In this document: piece after piece, positions 1 to 7,150 of the stretch | How positions within the stretch are numbered: position 1 is the first letter of the stretch | Layout: every line of letters begins with the position of its first letter | NCBI RefSeq assembly: GCF_003234365.2 | Contig: NZ_CP126260.1 | Coordinates: 2,852,001-2,916,000, forward strand | Origin: Curtobacterium sp. MCJR17_020 | GTDB lineage: Bacteria > Actinomycetota > Actinomycetes > Actinomycetales > Microbacteriaceae | DNA length: 64,000 nt | Direction of reading: 5' to 3' | The notes under the pieces: model-generated | The model's database searches: none | Told to the model about the DNA's origin: nothing | The model's input: the letters and a program-made list of their open reading frames with translations, nothing else | Position numbers and translations under genes: made by a program

Positions 1-122
1 TCGGCTCGGACTGGCAGACGAACGCCACGACCCAGATCAAGTGGGGCCTGCAGTACATCAGCGCCGCGTACGGCACCCCGTGCTCGGCGTGGGCGCACTC
101 GCAGGCGAGCAACTTCTACTGA
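1..122 (+). CDS. C-terminal fragment of a secreted lysozyme-like / transglycosylase-like protein
   Basis: The reading frame entering the window at base 3 stays open for 39 residues and stops at 120-122. The visible tail contains TQIKWGLQYISAAYGTPCSAW followed by AHSQASNFY and the stop. Ending in a W-AHSQA-(S/T)N-F/W-Y motif after a short helix and one Cys is typical of the C-terminal lysozyme-like domain in actinobacterial secreted cell-wall proteins (resuscitation-promoting or aggregation-promoting factor type). The N-terminus, signal peptide and any LysM or G5 domains lie outside the window, so the exact family cannot be fixed. A strong hairpin follows 44 bp downstream. Confidence 0.7.
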   Translation, partial: GSDWQTNATTQIKWGLQYISAAYGTPCSAWAHSQASNFY

Positions 123-165
123 GCGGCGCGGGCCGGCCGTCTGCTGGCCCACGCAGCTGCACGTC

Positions 166-196
166 GAACGGCCCCGGGTACCGCCCGGGGCCGTTC
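166..196 (+). terminator. intrinsic terminator hairpin after the lysozyme-like gene
   Basis: The left arm GAACGGCCCCGGG at 166-178 pairs with a right arm ending CCGGGGCCGTTC at 196, around a loop of a few bases centred near 181. It lies just past the stop of the upstream gene and 18 bp before the LtrA start. There is no clear U-tract, as is usual in high-GC actinobacteria. Confidence 0.7.
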
Positions 197-214
197 GTCC
201 TGTAGGCATGCCGG

Positions 215-1381
215 GTGACGACGATCGGACTGCGCCGGATGGTGCCCCGCGACCCCGCCGAGGGACACCGTGCCGCGAGCCCCCTGGAACTGCTGTTCGA
301 CCTGGTGTTCGTCGTCGCGGTGGGCTTCGCCGCCACCAACCTGCACGAGATCGAGACCGAGGGGCGCGTCAGCTCCGCGGTGGTGGCGTACGCCATGGTG
401 TTCTTCGCCATCTGGTGGGCGTGGCTGAACTTCAGCTGGTTCGCGACCTCGTTCGACACCGACGACTGGCTCTACCGCGTCACGACGTTCGTGCAGATGG
501 CCGGCGTCCTCGTGCTCGCCGCCGGGGTGCACGCCGCCATGACCGAGGGCGACTTCACGGTGCCGGTGATCGGCTACGTCGTGATGCGCCTGGCGATGGT
601 CGCGCAGTGGCTCCGCGTCGCCGTGTCGTCCTCGCGGTACCGCCGCACCGCACTCCGGTACGCCGTGGGCATCGTCGTCGTGCAGGTGCTCTGGGTCGGC
701 ATGCTCGCGCTGCCGCAGGGATCGACGGCGTGGGCGTTCCCCGTCCTCGTCTTGCTCGAGGTCCTCGTCCCGCCGATCGCCGAGGGCACGGGCGAGACGA
801 CGCCGTGGCACACGCACCACATCGCCGAGCGGTACGCGCTGTTCACCCTCATCGTGCTGGGCGAAGGACTCGTCGCCTCGGCGAACGCGGTCATCGACGG
901 CATCGCCCAGGCCGACCACCTCGCGTCGCTGCTCGTGCTGGCCGCCGCCGGGCTCGTCATCGTCGCCGGACTCTGGTGGATCTACTTCTCGCGCGAGCAG
1001 CACGACCACATCCGGAACCTGCCGAGCGCGCTCGTGTTCGGCTACGGCCACTACTTCGTCTTCGCCGCCGCGGGTGCGCTGCCGGCCGGGATCGAGGTCG
1101 CGGTCAGCGCGGACGCCGGCGACGCCGACCTGTCGCACGCCACGGTCGCTGCGACCGTGGCCGTCCCGGTCGCGCTGTTCGTGCTCGCGATCTGGGCGCT
1201 CGCGCTCCGGCCGACGCTGTCCGCCGGGTGGAACGCGATCGTCGTCGTGCTCGCCCTCGCGATCCTCGCGACGATCGCGGTGCCCGACGTCTCCCTCGTC
1301 GCGACCGCGCTCCTCGTCGCCGCGATCGTCGTGGTGCTCGAGGTCGCCGAGCGGCGGCCCTGGACGCGACCCACGCGCTGA
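215..1381 (+). CDS. low temperature requirement protein A (LtrA) family membrane protein
   Basis: A 388-residue multi-pass membrane protein of the LtrA family (Pfam LtrA). The family hallmark SPLELLFDLVFVVAVG lies at about residues 22-37, and ERYALFTLIVLGEGLV, the second conserved family segment, at about 205-220. About ten or more hydrophobic helices are visible. LtrA was named from a cold-growth phenotype in Listeria; its biochemical function is not established. I used the GTG at 215; an in-frame ATG at 239 (MVPRDPAEG) is also possible and leaves all family motifs intact. The stop overlaps the left arm of the palindrome at 1380-1419. Confidence 0.85.
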   Translation: MTTIGLRRMVPRDPAEGHRAASPLELLFDLVFVVAVGFAATNLHEIETEGRVSSAVVAYAMVFFAIWWAWLNFSWFATSFDTDDWLYRVTTFVQMAGVLVLAAGVHAAMTEGDFTVPVIGYVVMRLAMVAQWLRVAVSSSRYRRTALRYAVGIVVVQVLWVGMLALPQGSTAWAFPVLVLLEVLVPPIAEGTGETTPWHTHHIAERYALFTLIVLGEGLVASANAVIDGIAQADHLASLLVLAAAGLVIVAGLWWIYFSREQHDHIRNLPSALVFGYGHYFVFAAAGALPAGIEVAVSADAGDADLSHATVAATVAVPVALFVLAIWALALRPTLSAGWNAIVVVLALAILATIAVPDVSLVATALLVAAIVVVLEVAERRPWTRPTR

Positions 1382-1419
1382 CGGGAGGCCCGTGACGACG
1401 CCGCCATGGGCCTCCCGTC
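1380..1419. repeat. GGACGGGAGGC-family palindrome, convergent terminator
   Basis: The left arm GACGGGAGGCCC (1380-1391) pairs with GGGCCTCCCGTC (1408-1419) around a 16-nt loop. It sits between the LtrA stop and the stop of the convergent Asp23-like gene, so it can act as a bidirectional terminator. It is one of seven related palindromes in this window. Confidence 0.75.
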
Positions 1420-1435
1420 CGTCAGTGAGCCGGGT

Positions 1436-1744
1436 TCACCCCACCCGCGCGACCCGCACGTCGACCCGCGTGAGCGCCAGGCCGTGCGCCGACGCCGTCG
1501 TCAGGGCGACGTCGTGCACGGCACGGGCGACCTCGGGCGCGGGGCGGTGTCCGTCGGTGCCGATGACGACCCGCAGGACGCCGTCGTCGACGACGACGCG
1601 TGCGGGGGTCCTGCTGGACGCCATGCCGCGGACGGCGCTGACCGTGCTGGCCACGGTCGGGCGGGCACGGTAGAGGTCGGCGACGCCGGGGACGCCGACC
1701 ACGGCCTGTTCGACCGCGGCGAGGGTGTCGTCGGTGGTGCTCAT
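1436..1744 (-). CDS. small Asp23/Gls24-like protein
   Basis: A 102-residue protein that is the third gene of the sigma factor operon. It begins at ATG 1744, overlapping the previous stop by an ATGA junction, so it is probably translationally coupled. It begins MSTTDDTLAAVEQAV and contains VDDGVLRVVIGTDG (about 53-66) and a final strand LTRVDVRVARV. That pattern resembles a minimal Asp23 (alkaline shock) fold of alternating beta strands plus the helix VARAVHDVALTTA. It is shorter than full Asp23 proteins and may pair with the preceding gene product. Asp23 family proteins are linked to cell-envelope stress; the partner and site of action here are unknown. Confidence 0.6.
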   Translation of the reverse strand: MSTTDDTLAAVEQAVVGVPGVADLYRARPTVASTVSAVRGMASSRTPARVVVDDGVLRVVIGTDGHRPAPEVARAVHDVALTTASAHGLALTRVDVRVARVG

Positions 1745-2373
1745 CGGGTCCCCTCGGTGTCGATCTCGGTGTCGGTGTCGGTGTCGTCGGTGTCGGGCTG
1801 CGGCTCGAGCAGGTCGCGGACCACCACGTCGATCGACTCGACGACCAGGTCGGTCTGCTCGGCCAGCGCCTGGGCGACCCCGGTGCGGACCAGGTCCGCC
1901 GTCGCGACGATCGACGGGCCCGACATGATCGCGACCTCGACGACCACACGGATCGGTGCGGCGAGTTCGGTGACGTCGCCGTCGAGCCGGCACCGGGCGA
2001 CGAGGACGCCGGGAACACCGTCGCCGGTCCGGCGGATGAGCGATCGGATCGCTCCCTCGGTCATCACCGGGCGCTCCGACTCGGACTGCGCTCGGAGCGG
2101 GACGTCACGTCCGGAGCGGGACTCCAGCGAGATGTTGGCGAGCACGCCGCCGATCCACGACTCGTCGGCCGGGGCTTCGTCGCGGGCGGCGGCCTCGAGG
2201 GACCCGAGCGACGCGTGCCGCACCCGCAGGATCGCCGCGAGGGCGTTCTGGCACGCGGGTGAGCCGTCGATGCTGGGGTCCGGCGGCTGCATGCCGGCGT
2301 CCAGGTAGTCGGCGAGCTCGTCGATGGAGTGGCCGTCGAGGTCGTCGAGTTCGAGTGCGTCGAGGTCGCTCAT
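1741..2373 (-). CDS. Asp23/Gls24 family envelope stress protein with an N-terminal extension
   Basis: A 210-residue protein coupled to the sigma factor by an ATGA overlap at 2370-2373. I chose ATG 2373 rather than ATG 2379 because GGAGGG lies six bases before 2373 but directly abuts 2379. Residues 1-100 are acidic and contain ADYLDAGMQPPDPSIDGSP followed by ACQNAL, a segment I read as an anti-sigma-like or adaptor region (inference). Residues about 104-195 form the Asp23 domain: VMTEGAIRSLIRR, GVLVARCRLDGD, PIRVVVEVAIM and ESIDVVVRDLLEP. The C-terminus is a low-complexity D/T/E tail. It probably acts with the ECF sigma factor in envelope stress. Confidence 0.7.
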   Translation of the reverse strand: MSDLDALELDDLDGHSIDELADYLDAGMQPPDPSIDGSPACQNALAAILRVRHASLGSLEAAARDEAPADESWIGGVLANISLESRSGRDVPLRAQSESERPVMTEGAIRSLIRRTGDGVPGVLVARCRLDGDVTELAAPIRVVVEVAIMSGPSIVATADLVRTGVAQALAEQTDLVVESIDVVVRDLLEPQPDTDDTDTDTEIDTEGTR

Positions 2374-2924
2374 CGCCATCCCTCCATGAGTCGGATCATG
2401 TTCTTCCTCGCTCGGGACAGGAGTCCGCGGACCGTCGAGGGGGGCAGGTCGAGTTCGGCGGCGATGTCGTCGTAGCTGTACTCGAGCACCTCCTTCATGA
2501 TCCAGCAGCGTCGTTGGGCTTCGGGCAGTTCGGCGAGCGCTGTCTCCGCCGCTTCCTCGCGCGAGCGGGCCTCGGCGACCCGGTCGGGAGCGTCGTCGGC
2601 GGGTGCGGCGACCTCGAGTTCGGTGACGTCGTCGTGGAACCGTCGGGCCCGGATGCGGTCCAGGCACTTCCGGCTGAGGATCCGCATCAGCCAGGACTTC
2701 ACCTTGGCGTGGTCCTCGAGACGGTCCAGGCGGTCCCACGCGGTGATGAACGTCTCCTGCACGACGTCGTCGAGTTCGTCGGTCGATCCCAGGGTCCGAC
2801 GGGCGTAGGCGCGCAGGAGCGGTGTGTAGCGGCGGATCAGGACCTCGAAGGCCCGGACGTCGCCATCGGACGACCGGCCGGCGAGGACCGCGTCGTCGAG
2901 CTCGGCGAGGGACTGGTGGTGCAC
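2370..2924 (-). CDS. RNA polymerase sigma factor, sigma-70 family (ECF type)
   Basis: A 184-residue ECF-type sigma factor with only regions 2 and 4. Region 2 spans about residues 25-95 (FEVLIRRYTPLLRAYARRT, then DDVVQETFITAWDRL, and the DNA-facing WLMRILSRKCLDRIRARR). Region 4 spans about 128-178 (LAELPEAQRRCWIMKEVLEY, then SYDDIAAELDLPPSTVRGLL). No region 1, 3 or C-terminal extension is present. It is followed by two coupled Asp23-type genes and preceded by a 56-codon ORF 9 bp upstream, so all four are probably one transcript. No classical zinc anti-sigma gene is adjacent; the next gene's N-terminal region may take that role. Confidence 0.88.
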   Translation of the reverse strand: MHHQSLAELDDAVLAGRSSDGDVRAFEVLIRRYTPLLRAYARRTLGSTDELDDVVQETFITAWDRLDRLEDHAKVKSWLMRILSRKCLDRIRARRFHDDVTELEVAAPADDAPDRVAEARSREEAAETALAELPEAQRRCWIMKEVLEYSYDDIAAELDLPPSTVRGLLSRARKNMIRLMEGWR

Positions 2925-2933
2925 GCTTTCCTT

Positions 2934-3104
2934 CTACTGGTGGTGGTTGGAGTTCCGCTGGACGCGCTTGCGGACGGGGACGACGCGCAGCGGACCGACC
3001 GGTCGGGAGCTGAGCGAACGGATCCGGACCTGCGCCAACCCGTGCGCCGGTGCGTGCCTGCCGTGCGACGTCAGGCGGACGGCAACGATGTCGTCGTCGA
3101 GCAT
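2934..3104 (-). CDS. small basic protein leading the sigma factor operon
   Basis: A 56-residue ORF starting MLDDDIVAVRLTSHGRH and rich in Arg and Val (PLRVVPVRKRVQRN near the end). The start ATG at 3104 has GAGGAG seven bases upstream, and the stop is nine bases before the sigma factor start. A longer in-frame version to 3287 would overlap the divergent MOSC gene and lacks a better ribosome site. I do not recognise a family. A leader peptide, a sigma regulator or a chance ORF are all possible. Confidence 0.4.
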   Translation of the reverse strand: MLDDDIVAVRLTSHGRHAPAHGLAQVRIRSLSSRPVGPLRVVPVRKRVQRNSNHHQ

Positions 3105-3119
3105 GGAGACTCCTCGGTC

Positions 3120-3177
3120 GGACCACCGGACGTGGTCCCTCACCGGTGTGACGCACCGAACCGGTGGTTCGTCACAC
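3120..3177. promoter_or_regulatory. two inverted repeats in the divergent sigma operon / MOSC promoter region
   Basis: GGACCAC (3120-3126) pairs with GTGGTCC (3132-3138). GTGTGACG (3146-3153) pairs with CGTCACAC (3170-3177), with further ACC/GGT pairing inside. Both lie in the 103-bp gap between the divergent small ORF and MOSC genes. This suits an operator for one or both promoters; no regulator is assigned. Confidence 0.4.
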
Positions 3178-3207
3178 GTGTCGACGGACTTGCGCCAGAG
3201 TTGTGGC

Positions 3208-3837
3208 ATGTCGCTCGTCACCGCCGTCTGCCGCGTCGACCGCCTGCTGCCCGACTCCGGCACGATCGGCGTCACCGCCATCGACAAGCGTCCGGTCGAC
3301 GGGAAGGTCCGGGTCCGACCGCTCGGGCTGTACGCCGACGTCCAGGCCGACCGGAAGCACCACGGTGGCGAGGACCAGGCCGTGTACGCCTACGCCGACG
3401 AGGACGCCGCGTACTTCGCCGCGTCGCTGGAGCGCGAGATCCCGCCGGGCCTCTTCGGCGAGAACCTGCGGACCACGGGTGTCGACGTCACCGGGGCCGT
3501 GACGGGCGAGCGGTGGCGCGTCGGCGAGACGCTGGAGCTCGAGGTGACGATCCCGCGGATCCCGTGCGGCACGTTCGCGCGCCGGATGGGCGTCGACAAG
3601 TGGGTCCGGCGGTTCACCGAGGAAGGCCGTCCGGGCGCGTACCTGCGGGTCGTGAAGTCCGGCCCGGTGGCAGCAGGTGACCCGGTCGTCGTGACGTACC
3701 GGCCGGAGCACGGGGTGACGATCGGCGAGGTCTTCGCGGGGCTCACCCCCGAGCGGGCCCGTGCCGTGCTCGAGTCCGGGGAGCGACTCGCACCGAAGGT
3801 CGTCCGGGACGTGTCGAAGGTGCTCGCCCGCTCCTGA
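3208..3837 (+). CDS. MOSC domain-containing protein (YiiM-like)
   Basis: A 209-residue MOSC domain protein. The family is related to the C-terminal domain of molybdenum cofactor sulfurase and to YiiM/YuaD-type proteins that handle N-hydroxylated or toxic substrates with molybdenum cofactor. Visible family features are LGLYADVQADRKHHGGEDQA (about 42-61), GLFGENLRTTG (about 83-93) and PRIPCGTFARRMG (about 114-126), with Cys118 at the position expected to ligand the cofactor. Start ATG 3208 follows a long divergent intergenic region. The 3' end is 16 bp from the convergent MmcQ gene with no clear hairpin between them. Confidence 0.82.
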   Translation: MSLVTAVCRVDRLLPDSGTIGVTAIDKRPVDGKVRVRPLGLYADVQADRKHHGGEDQAVYAYADEDAAYFAASLEREIPPGLFGENLRTTGVDVTGAVTGERWRVGETLELEVTIPRIPCGTFARRMGVDKWVRRFTEEGRPGAYLRVVKSGPVAAGDPVVVTYRPEHGVTIGEVFAGLTPERARAVLESGERLAPKVVRDVSKVLARS

Positions 3838-3853
3838 TCGGCCGCCCGCTCGG

Positions 3854-4228
3854 TCACCCGCCGCGTGTCGGGTCGAGCGGCCGCTTCGCTCGGGGCAACC
3901 CGGCGACGACCAGGTCGTAGGCGTTCGCGACGAGGTCCTCGACCAGGGTCTCGTCGATGCCGTCACCGGGAGCGAGCGTGATCCAGTGCCGCTTGTTCAT
4001 GTGCCACCCCGGTGTGATCTCGGCGTGGTCGCGGACGAGCGCTGCCCCGTGCGGCGGCGCGCACTTCAGGTTGACGATCGGCACACCCCGGAGCTCGCTC
4101 GTCATCACGAACATCTTGTCGACGACCTTGTAGACCAGGGCGCCCTCGCCGAAGGGCTCGGTCTCGAACACCGCGGGCAGGCCCATCGCGGTGCGACTCG
4201 CGATCTCGTGCAACTGCGCGCCGTCCAT
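3854..4228 (-). CDS. MmcQ/YjbR family protein
   Basis: A 124-residue protein of the MmcQ/YjbR family (CyaY-like fold, once annotated as a DNA-binding domain). The family signature is seen as VFETEPFGEGALVYKVVDKMF (about 20-40), then IVNLKCAPPHGAALV (about 51-65) and the closing HMNKRHWITLAPGDGI segment (about 76-91). Function in the cell is not established for the family. The gene stands alone, convergent with MOSC and divergent from the excalibur gene. Confidence 0.8.
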   Translation of the reverse strand: MDGAQLHEIASRTAMGLPAVFETEPFGEGALVYKVVDKMFVMTSELRGVPIVNLKCAPPHGAALVRDHAEITPGWHMNKRHWITLAPGDGIDETLVEDLVANAYDLVVAGLPRAKRPLDPTRGG

Positions 4229-4383
4229 GCACCCAGCATGCCCCGGACACCCGACACCGCGGCTCGCGGACCGGACCTGTTCGGGGGCATGTCATGAGTG
4301 TCGTTCACATCGTAGGATCAGCTCGCCGCGTACCCGACGCGGCGGTCGCTCCGGCGATCACCCACTCGTTCCAGGGGGAACCC

Positions 4384-4683
4384 GTGCGCATCATCCGTAC
4401 CCTCGGCATCGCCGCCGCCACCGCAGTCCTCGCCACCACCGTCGTCGTCGGAGGGGCCTCCACCGCGCAGGCCGCCCCGAAGACCTACGCCAACTGCACC
4501 GCGGTGCACAAGGTGTACTCGGGCGGCATCGCGAAGAAGTCCGTCACGAAGAACAAGGTCACTTCGCAGGGCAAGGTGACCTACCGCGCCCTCAAGGGGA
4601 CGGTGAAGAAGGACGACGCCCTGTACAAGGCGAACAAGAAGATGGACCGCGACGCCGACGGCATCGCCTGCGAGAAGAGCTGA
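4384..4683 (+). CDS. secreted excalibur calcium-binding domain protein
   Basis: A 99-residue exported protein. I prefer GTG 4384, with CAGGGGGA upstream, over the in-frame ATG 4294: the GTG puts a standard signal peptide at the N-terminus (MRIIRTLGIAAATAVLATT, then VVVGGASTAQA and a cleavage site before APKTY). The mature part has the excalibur motif at the end, DRDADGIACEKS, whose Asp residues resemble an EF-hand loop, plus a paired Cys in YANCTAVHK. Excalibur domains occur on extracellular proteins and probably bind calcium; the partner is unknown. Confidence 0.82.
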   Translation: MRIIRTLGIAAATAVLATTVVVGGASTAQAAPKTYANCTAVHKVYSGGIAKKSVTKNKVTSQGKVTYRALKGTVKKDDALYKANKKMDRDADGIACEKS

Positions 4684-4714
4684 CGCGCTGACGCACCGAA
4701 GCGCTTGCCCTCGG

Positions 4715-4739
4715 ACGCCCCGTCGATCCGGCGGGGCGT
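4715..4739. terminator. convergent terminator hairpin between the excalibur gene and cysE
   Basis: ACGCCCCG (4715-4722) pairs with CGGGGCGT (4732-4739) around a 9-nt loop, ending next to the cysE stop. It can serve both converging genes. Confidence 0.6.
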
Positions 4740-5324
4740 TCAGAGCGTCGGGACGCCCTCGTGCCCGGACCGCGGACGGGCGGTCCCGGCGACCCCGGTG
4801 ACGACCGACCCCGCGGGGACGTCCTTCGTCACGACGGTGTTCGCACCGACGACGGAGTCCTGCCCGATGCTGATCGCCCCGATCAGCGACGATCCCGCGC
4901 CGAGCACCACGCGGTCGCCGACCACCGGGTGCCGTCGGGCTCCTGGGCCGTGGTCGCCGCCGCGCCCGCCGAGGGTCACCCCGTGGAACAGCACGACGTC
5001 GTCCCCGATCACCGCGGTCTCCCCGATCACGACGCCCATGCCGTGGTCGATGAAGAACCGTCGGCCGATGCGGGCGCCCGGGTGGATCTCGATGCCCGTC
5101 ACCGACCGCGCTGCCTGGCCGATGACCCGTGCGACGAACCGCGATCCGGGCAGGCCTCTGGCCAGCCACAGCCGGTGCGTCACGCGGTAGGTCCAGATGG
5201 CGTGCAGCCCCGAGTAGACGATCGCGTTCTCGAGGTCACCACGGGCGGCGGGGTCGCCGCGACGTGCTGCGGCCAGGTCCTCCCGGACCGTCCGCAGCAC
5301 GCCTCGTCGGACGGGACGACTCAC
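4740..5324 (-). CDS. cysE: serine O-acetyltransferase
   Basis: A 194-residue serine acetyltransferase that makes O-acetylserine from serine and acetyl-CoA, the first step of cysteine synthesis. It has an N-terminal helical region (about 1-75) and then a left-handed beta-helix of hexapeptide repeats from about 78 (EIHPGARIGRRFFIDHGMGV, then VIGETAVIGDDVVLFHGVTL). The His of FIDHGMG and the GGRGGDHGPGARRHP loop are family positions. The length suits the short actinobacterial type. The start is GTG 5324, forming a GTGA overlap with the cysK stop, so the two are translationally coupled and their products may form cysteine synthase. Confidence 0.93.
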   Translation of the reverse strand: MSRPVRRGVLRTVREDLAAARRGDPAARGDLENAIVYSGLHAIWTYRVTHRLWLARGLPGSRFVARVIGQAARSVTGIEIHPGARIGRRFFIDHGMGVVIGETAVIGDDVVLFHGVTLGGRGGDHGPGARRHPVVGDRVVLGAGSSLIGAISIGQDSVVGANTVVTKDVPAGSVVTGVAGTARPRSGHEGVPTL

Positions 5325-6259
5325 GCAGTGAGTCCCTCGAAGAGCACCGTCGACAGGTAGCGCTCCCCGGTGTCGCAGACGATCGCGACGATGCGCTTGC
5401 CGGCGTTCTCTGGTCGGGCGGCGATCTCGAGCGCGGCGTGGATGATCGCGCCGGACGAGATGCCGGCCAGGATGCCCTCGTCGGTCGCGAGCGCCCGCGC
5501 CACACGCAGGGCGTCGTCGAGCTCGACGTCGAACACCTCGTCGATGACGGACTGGTCGAGGACCTCTGGGATGAAGTTCGCGCCGATGCCCGCGATCTTG
5601 TGCGGTCCGGCCTTGCCCTCGGTCAGCAGCGGGGAGTCCTTCGGCTCGACCGCGACGATCTGCACGCCGGGCACGCGCTCCTTGAGCACCTGGCCGACAC
5701 CCGTGATCGTGCCACCGGTCCCGACGCCGGCGACGAACACGTCGACGTGCTCCTCGGTGTCGCGCAGGATCTCCTCAGCGGTGGTCTTCCGGTGGATCGC
5801 GGCGTTCGCGGCGGTCTCGAACTGGTGGGCGAGGATCGCGCCGGGCGTCTCGTCGACGATCGCGGCGGCGCGTTCGACCGCGCCCTTCATGCCCTCGGGA
5901 CCAGGGGTGAGCACGATCTCGGCACCGTAGGCGCGCATCACCGCACGACGCTCGACGCTCATCGTCTCCGGCATCGTGATGATCACCTTGTACCCGCGGG
6001 CCGCACCGACGAGCGCGAGGGCGATGCCGGTGTTGCCCGACGACCCCTCGACGATGGTGCCGCCCGGCTGCAGGTCGCCGGACTGCTCGGCCGCGTCGAT
6101 GATCGCGACGCCGAGGCGGTCCTTCACGCTGGCGCCGGGGTTGTAGAACTCGAGCTTGGCCAGCACCTCGGCGCCGCCCGCCTTCGGCAGCCGGTTCAGC
6201 TTGACGAGCGGGGTGTTGCCGAACGCCTGGGAGATGTTGTCGTAGATCGTGCCGCTCAT
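5321..6259 (-). CDS. cysK: cysteine synthase A (O-acetylserine sulfhydrylase)
   Basis: A 312-residue PLP enzyme converting O-acetylserine and sulfide to cysteine. The PLP lysine is Lys46 in NPGASVKDR, the phosphate and substrate loop EGSSGNTGIAL lies at about 71-81, and the PLP phosphate-binding GTGGTITG at about 180. I start at ATG 6259 (MSGTIYDNISQAFGNTP), preceded by GAGGACGG. Longer in-frame starts add a low-quality leader that family members lack. It is first gene of the cysK-cysE operon. No CymR or CysB-like regulator is adjacent. Confidence 0.95.
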   Translation of the reverse strand: MSGTIYDNISQAFGNTPLVKLNRLPKAGGAEVLAKLEFYNPGASVKDRLGVAIIDAAEQSGDLQPGGTIVEGSSGNTGIALALVGAARGYKVIITMPETMSVERRAVMRAYGAEIVLTPGPEGMKGAVERAAAIVDETPGAILAHQFETAANAAIHRKTTAEEILRDTEEHVDVFVAGVGTGGTITGVGQVLKERVPGVQIVAVEPKDSPLLTEGKAGPHKIAGIGANFIPEVLDQSVIDEVFDVELDDALRVARALATDEGILAGISSGAIIHAALEIAARPENAGKRIVAIVCDTGERYLSTVLFEGLTA

Positions 6260-6425
6260 CCGGTCCGTCCTCATCGGGTCAGGTCGCGCATCGCTCTTCC
6301 TGGAGGCGCGGTGTGCGCCCGATCCTAGCGACCGGACCCCAGGTGGTCCTGTCCACGGCGTCGGGCTCCCGTTGCCGTGTGGCCCACCTGGGCGTACGGT
6401 GCCGGGCAACGACGAGGAGGTCGCC

Positions 6426-7097
6426 ATGTCCAAGCTGCAGCAACCCGAGGTCGCACCGCCCGTGGTCGACCGTGCCGCGTTCGACGAGGCACTCGCCACC
6501 CAGGTCCGCGACGAGAAGGAACTCACCCGGCACGGCGACCGTGTGTCCGCCGCCCGCCGACGACTCCCGATGGTCCAGGTGGAGGACTACGAGTTCCAGG
6601 GCGCCGACGGCCCGGTCCGGCTCTCGGAGCTGTTCGACGGCCGCTACCTGCTCCTCGTGCAGAACGTGATGTTCGCGCCCGACTGGGACGACGGCTGCCC
6701 GAGCTGCACCTGGGCCGTGGACAACCTGCCGGCGAACACGGGTCGGCTCGACGACGAGGGCATCGCGTTCGCCATGGTCTCGCAGGCCCCGATCGAGAAG
6801 CTCGAGCGCTGGCGGGAGCTGCGCGGCTGGCCGCACCGGTGGGTGTCGTCGGGCGACACGAGCTACCACGACGACTGGGGGTGGACCCTGCACCACGACG
6901 ACTACGACGGTCCGGTGCCGGGCTACTCGTACTACCTGCTGCGCGACGGAGTGCCCTACCTGACGTACGCCACCGGATCGCGTGGGACCGAGGCCATCCT
7001 GCCGGTCGCGCACATCATGGACCGCACCGCGTACGGCCGCCAGCAGGACTGGGAGGACAGCCCCGAGGGCTGGCCGCAGTACCCCACCTACGGCTGA
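6426..7097 (+). CDS. DUF899 family thioredoxin-like protein
   Basis: A 223-residue DUF899 protein with a thioredoxin-like fold. After an N-terminal helical lead (LATQVRDEKELTRHGDRVSA) comes the family core: YEFQGADGPVRLSELFDGRY, then LLLVQNVMFAPDWDDGCPSC and TWAVDNL with CPSC at the thioredoxin CxxC position (about residue 93). Next come YSYYLLRDGVPYLTYATGSR and the closing RQQDWEDSPEGWPQYPTYG, both typical of the family. The start ATG 6426 has GAGGAGG seven bases upstream. A redox role is inferred from the fold and is not proven. The gene is divergent from cysK, which could suit sulfur or redox control. Confidence 0.82.
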   Translation: MSKLQQPEVAPPVVDRAAFDEALATQVRDEKELTRHGDRVSAARRRLPMVQVEDYEFQGADGPVRLSELFDGRYLLLVQNVMFAPDWDDGCPSCTWAVDNLPANTGRLDDEGIAFAMVSQAPIEKLERWRELRGWPHRWVSSGDTSYHDDWGWTLHHDDYDGPVPGYSYYLLRDGVPYLTYATGSRGTEAILPVAHIMDRTAYGRQQDWEDSPEGWPQYPTYG

Positions 7098-7118
7098 CGC
7101 CGGCGCTCCGTGCCGATC

Positions 7119-7137
7119 GGTCAACAGGCTGTTGACC
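7119..7137. terminator. short palindrome between convergent genes
   Basis: GGTCAACAG and CTGTTGACC flank a single G, a 19-bp near-perfect palindrome between the DUF899 stop and the dipeptidase stop. It can fold as an 8-bp stem with a 3-nt loop. A terminator is most likely from its position; an operator is possible but has no nearby promoter to control. Confidence 0.5.
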
Positions 7138-7150
7138 TATTGACGATTCG

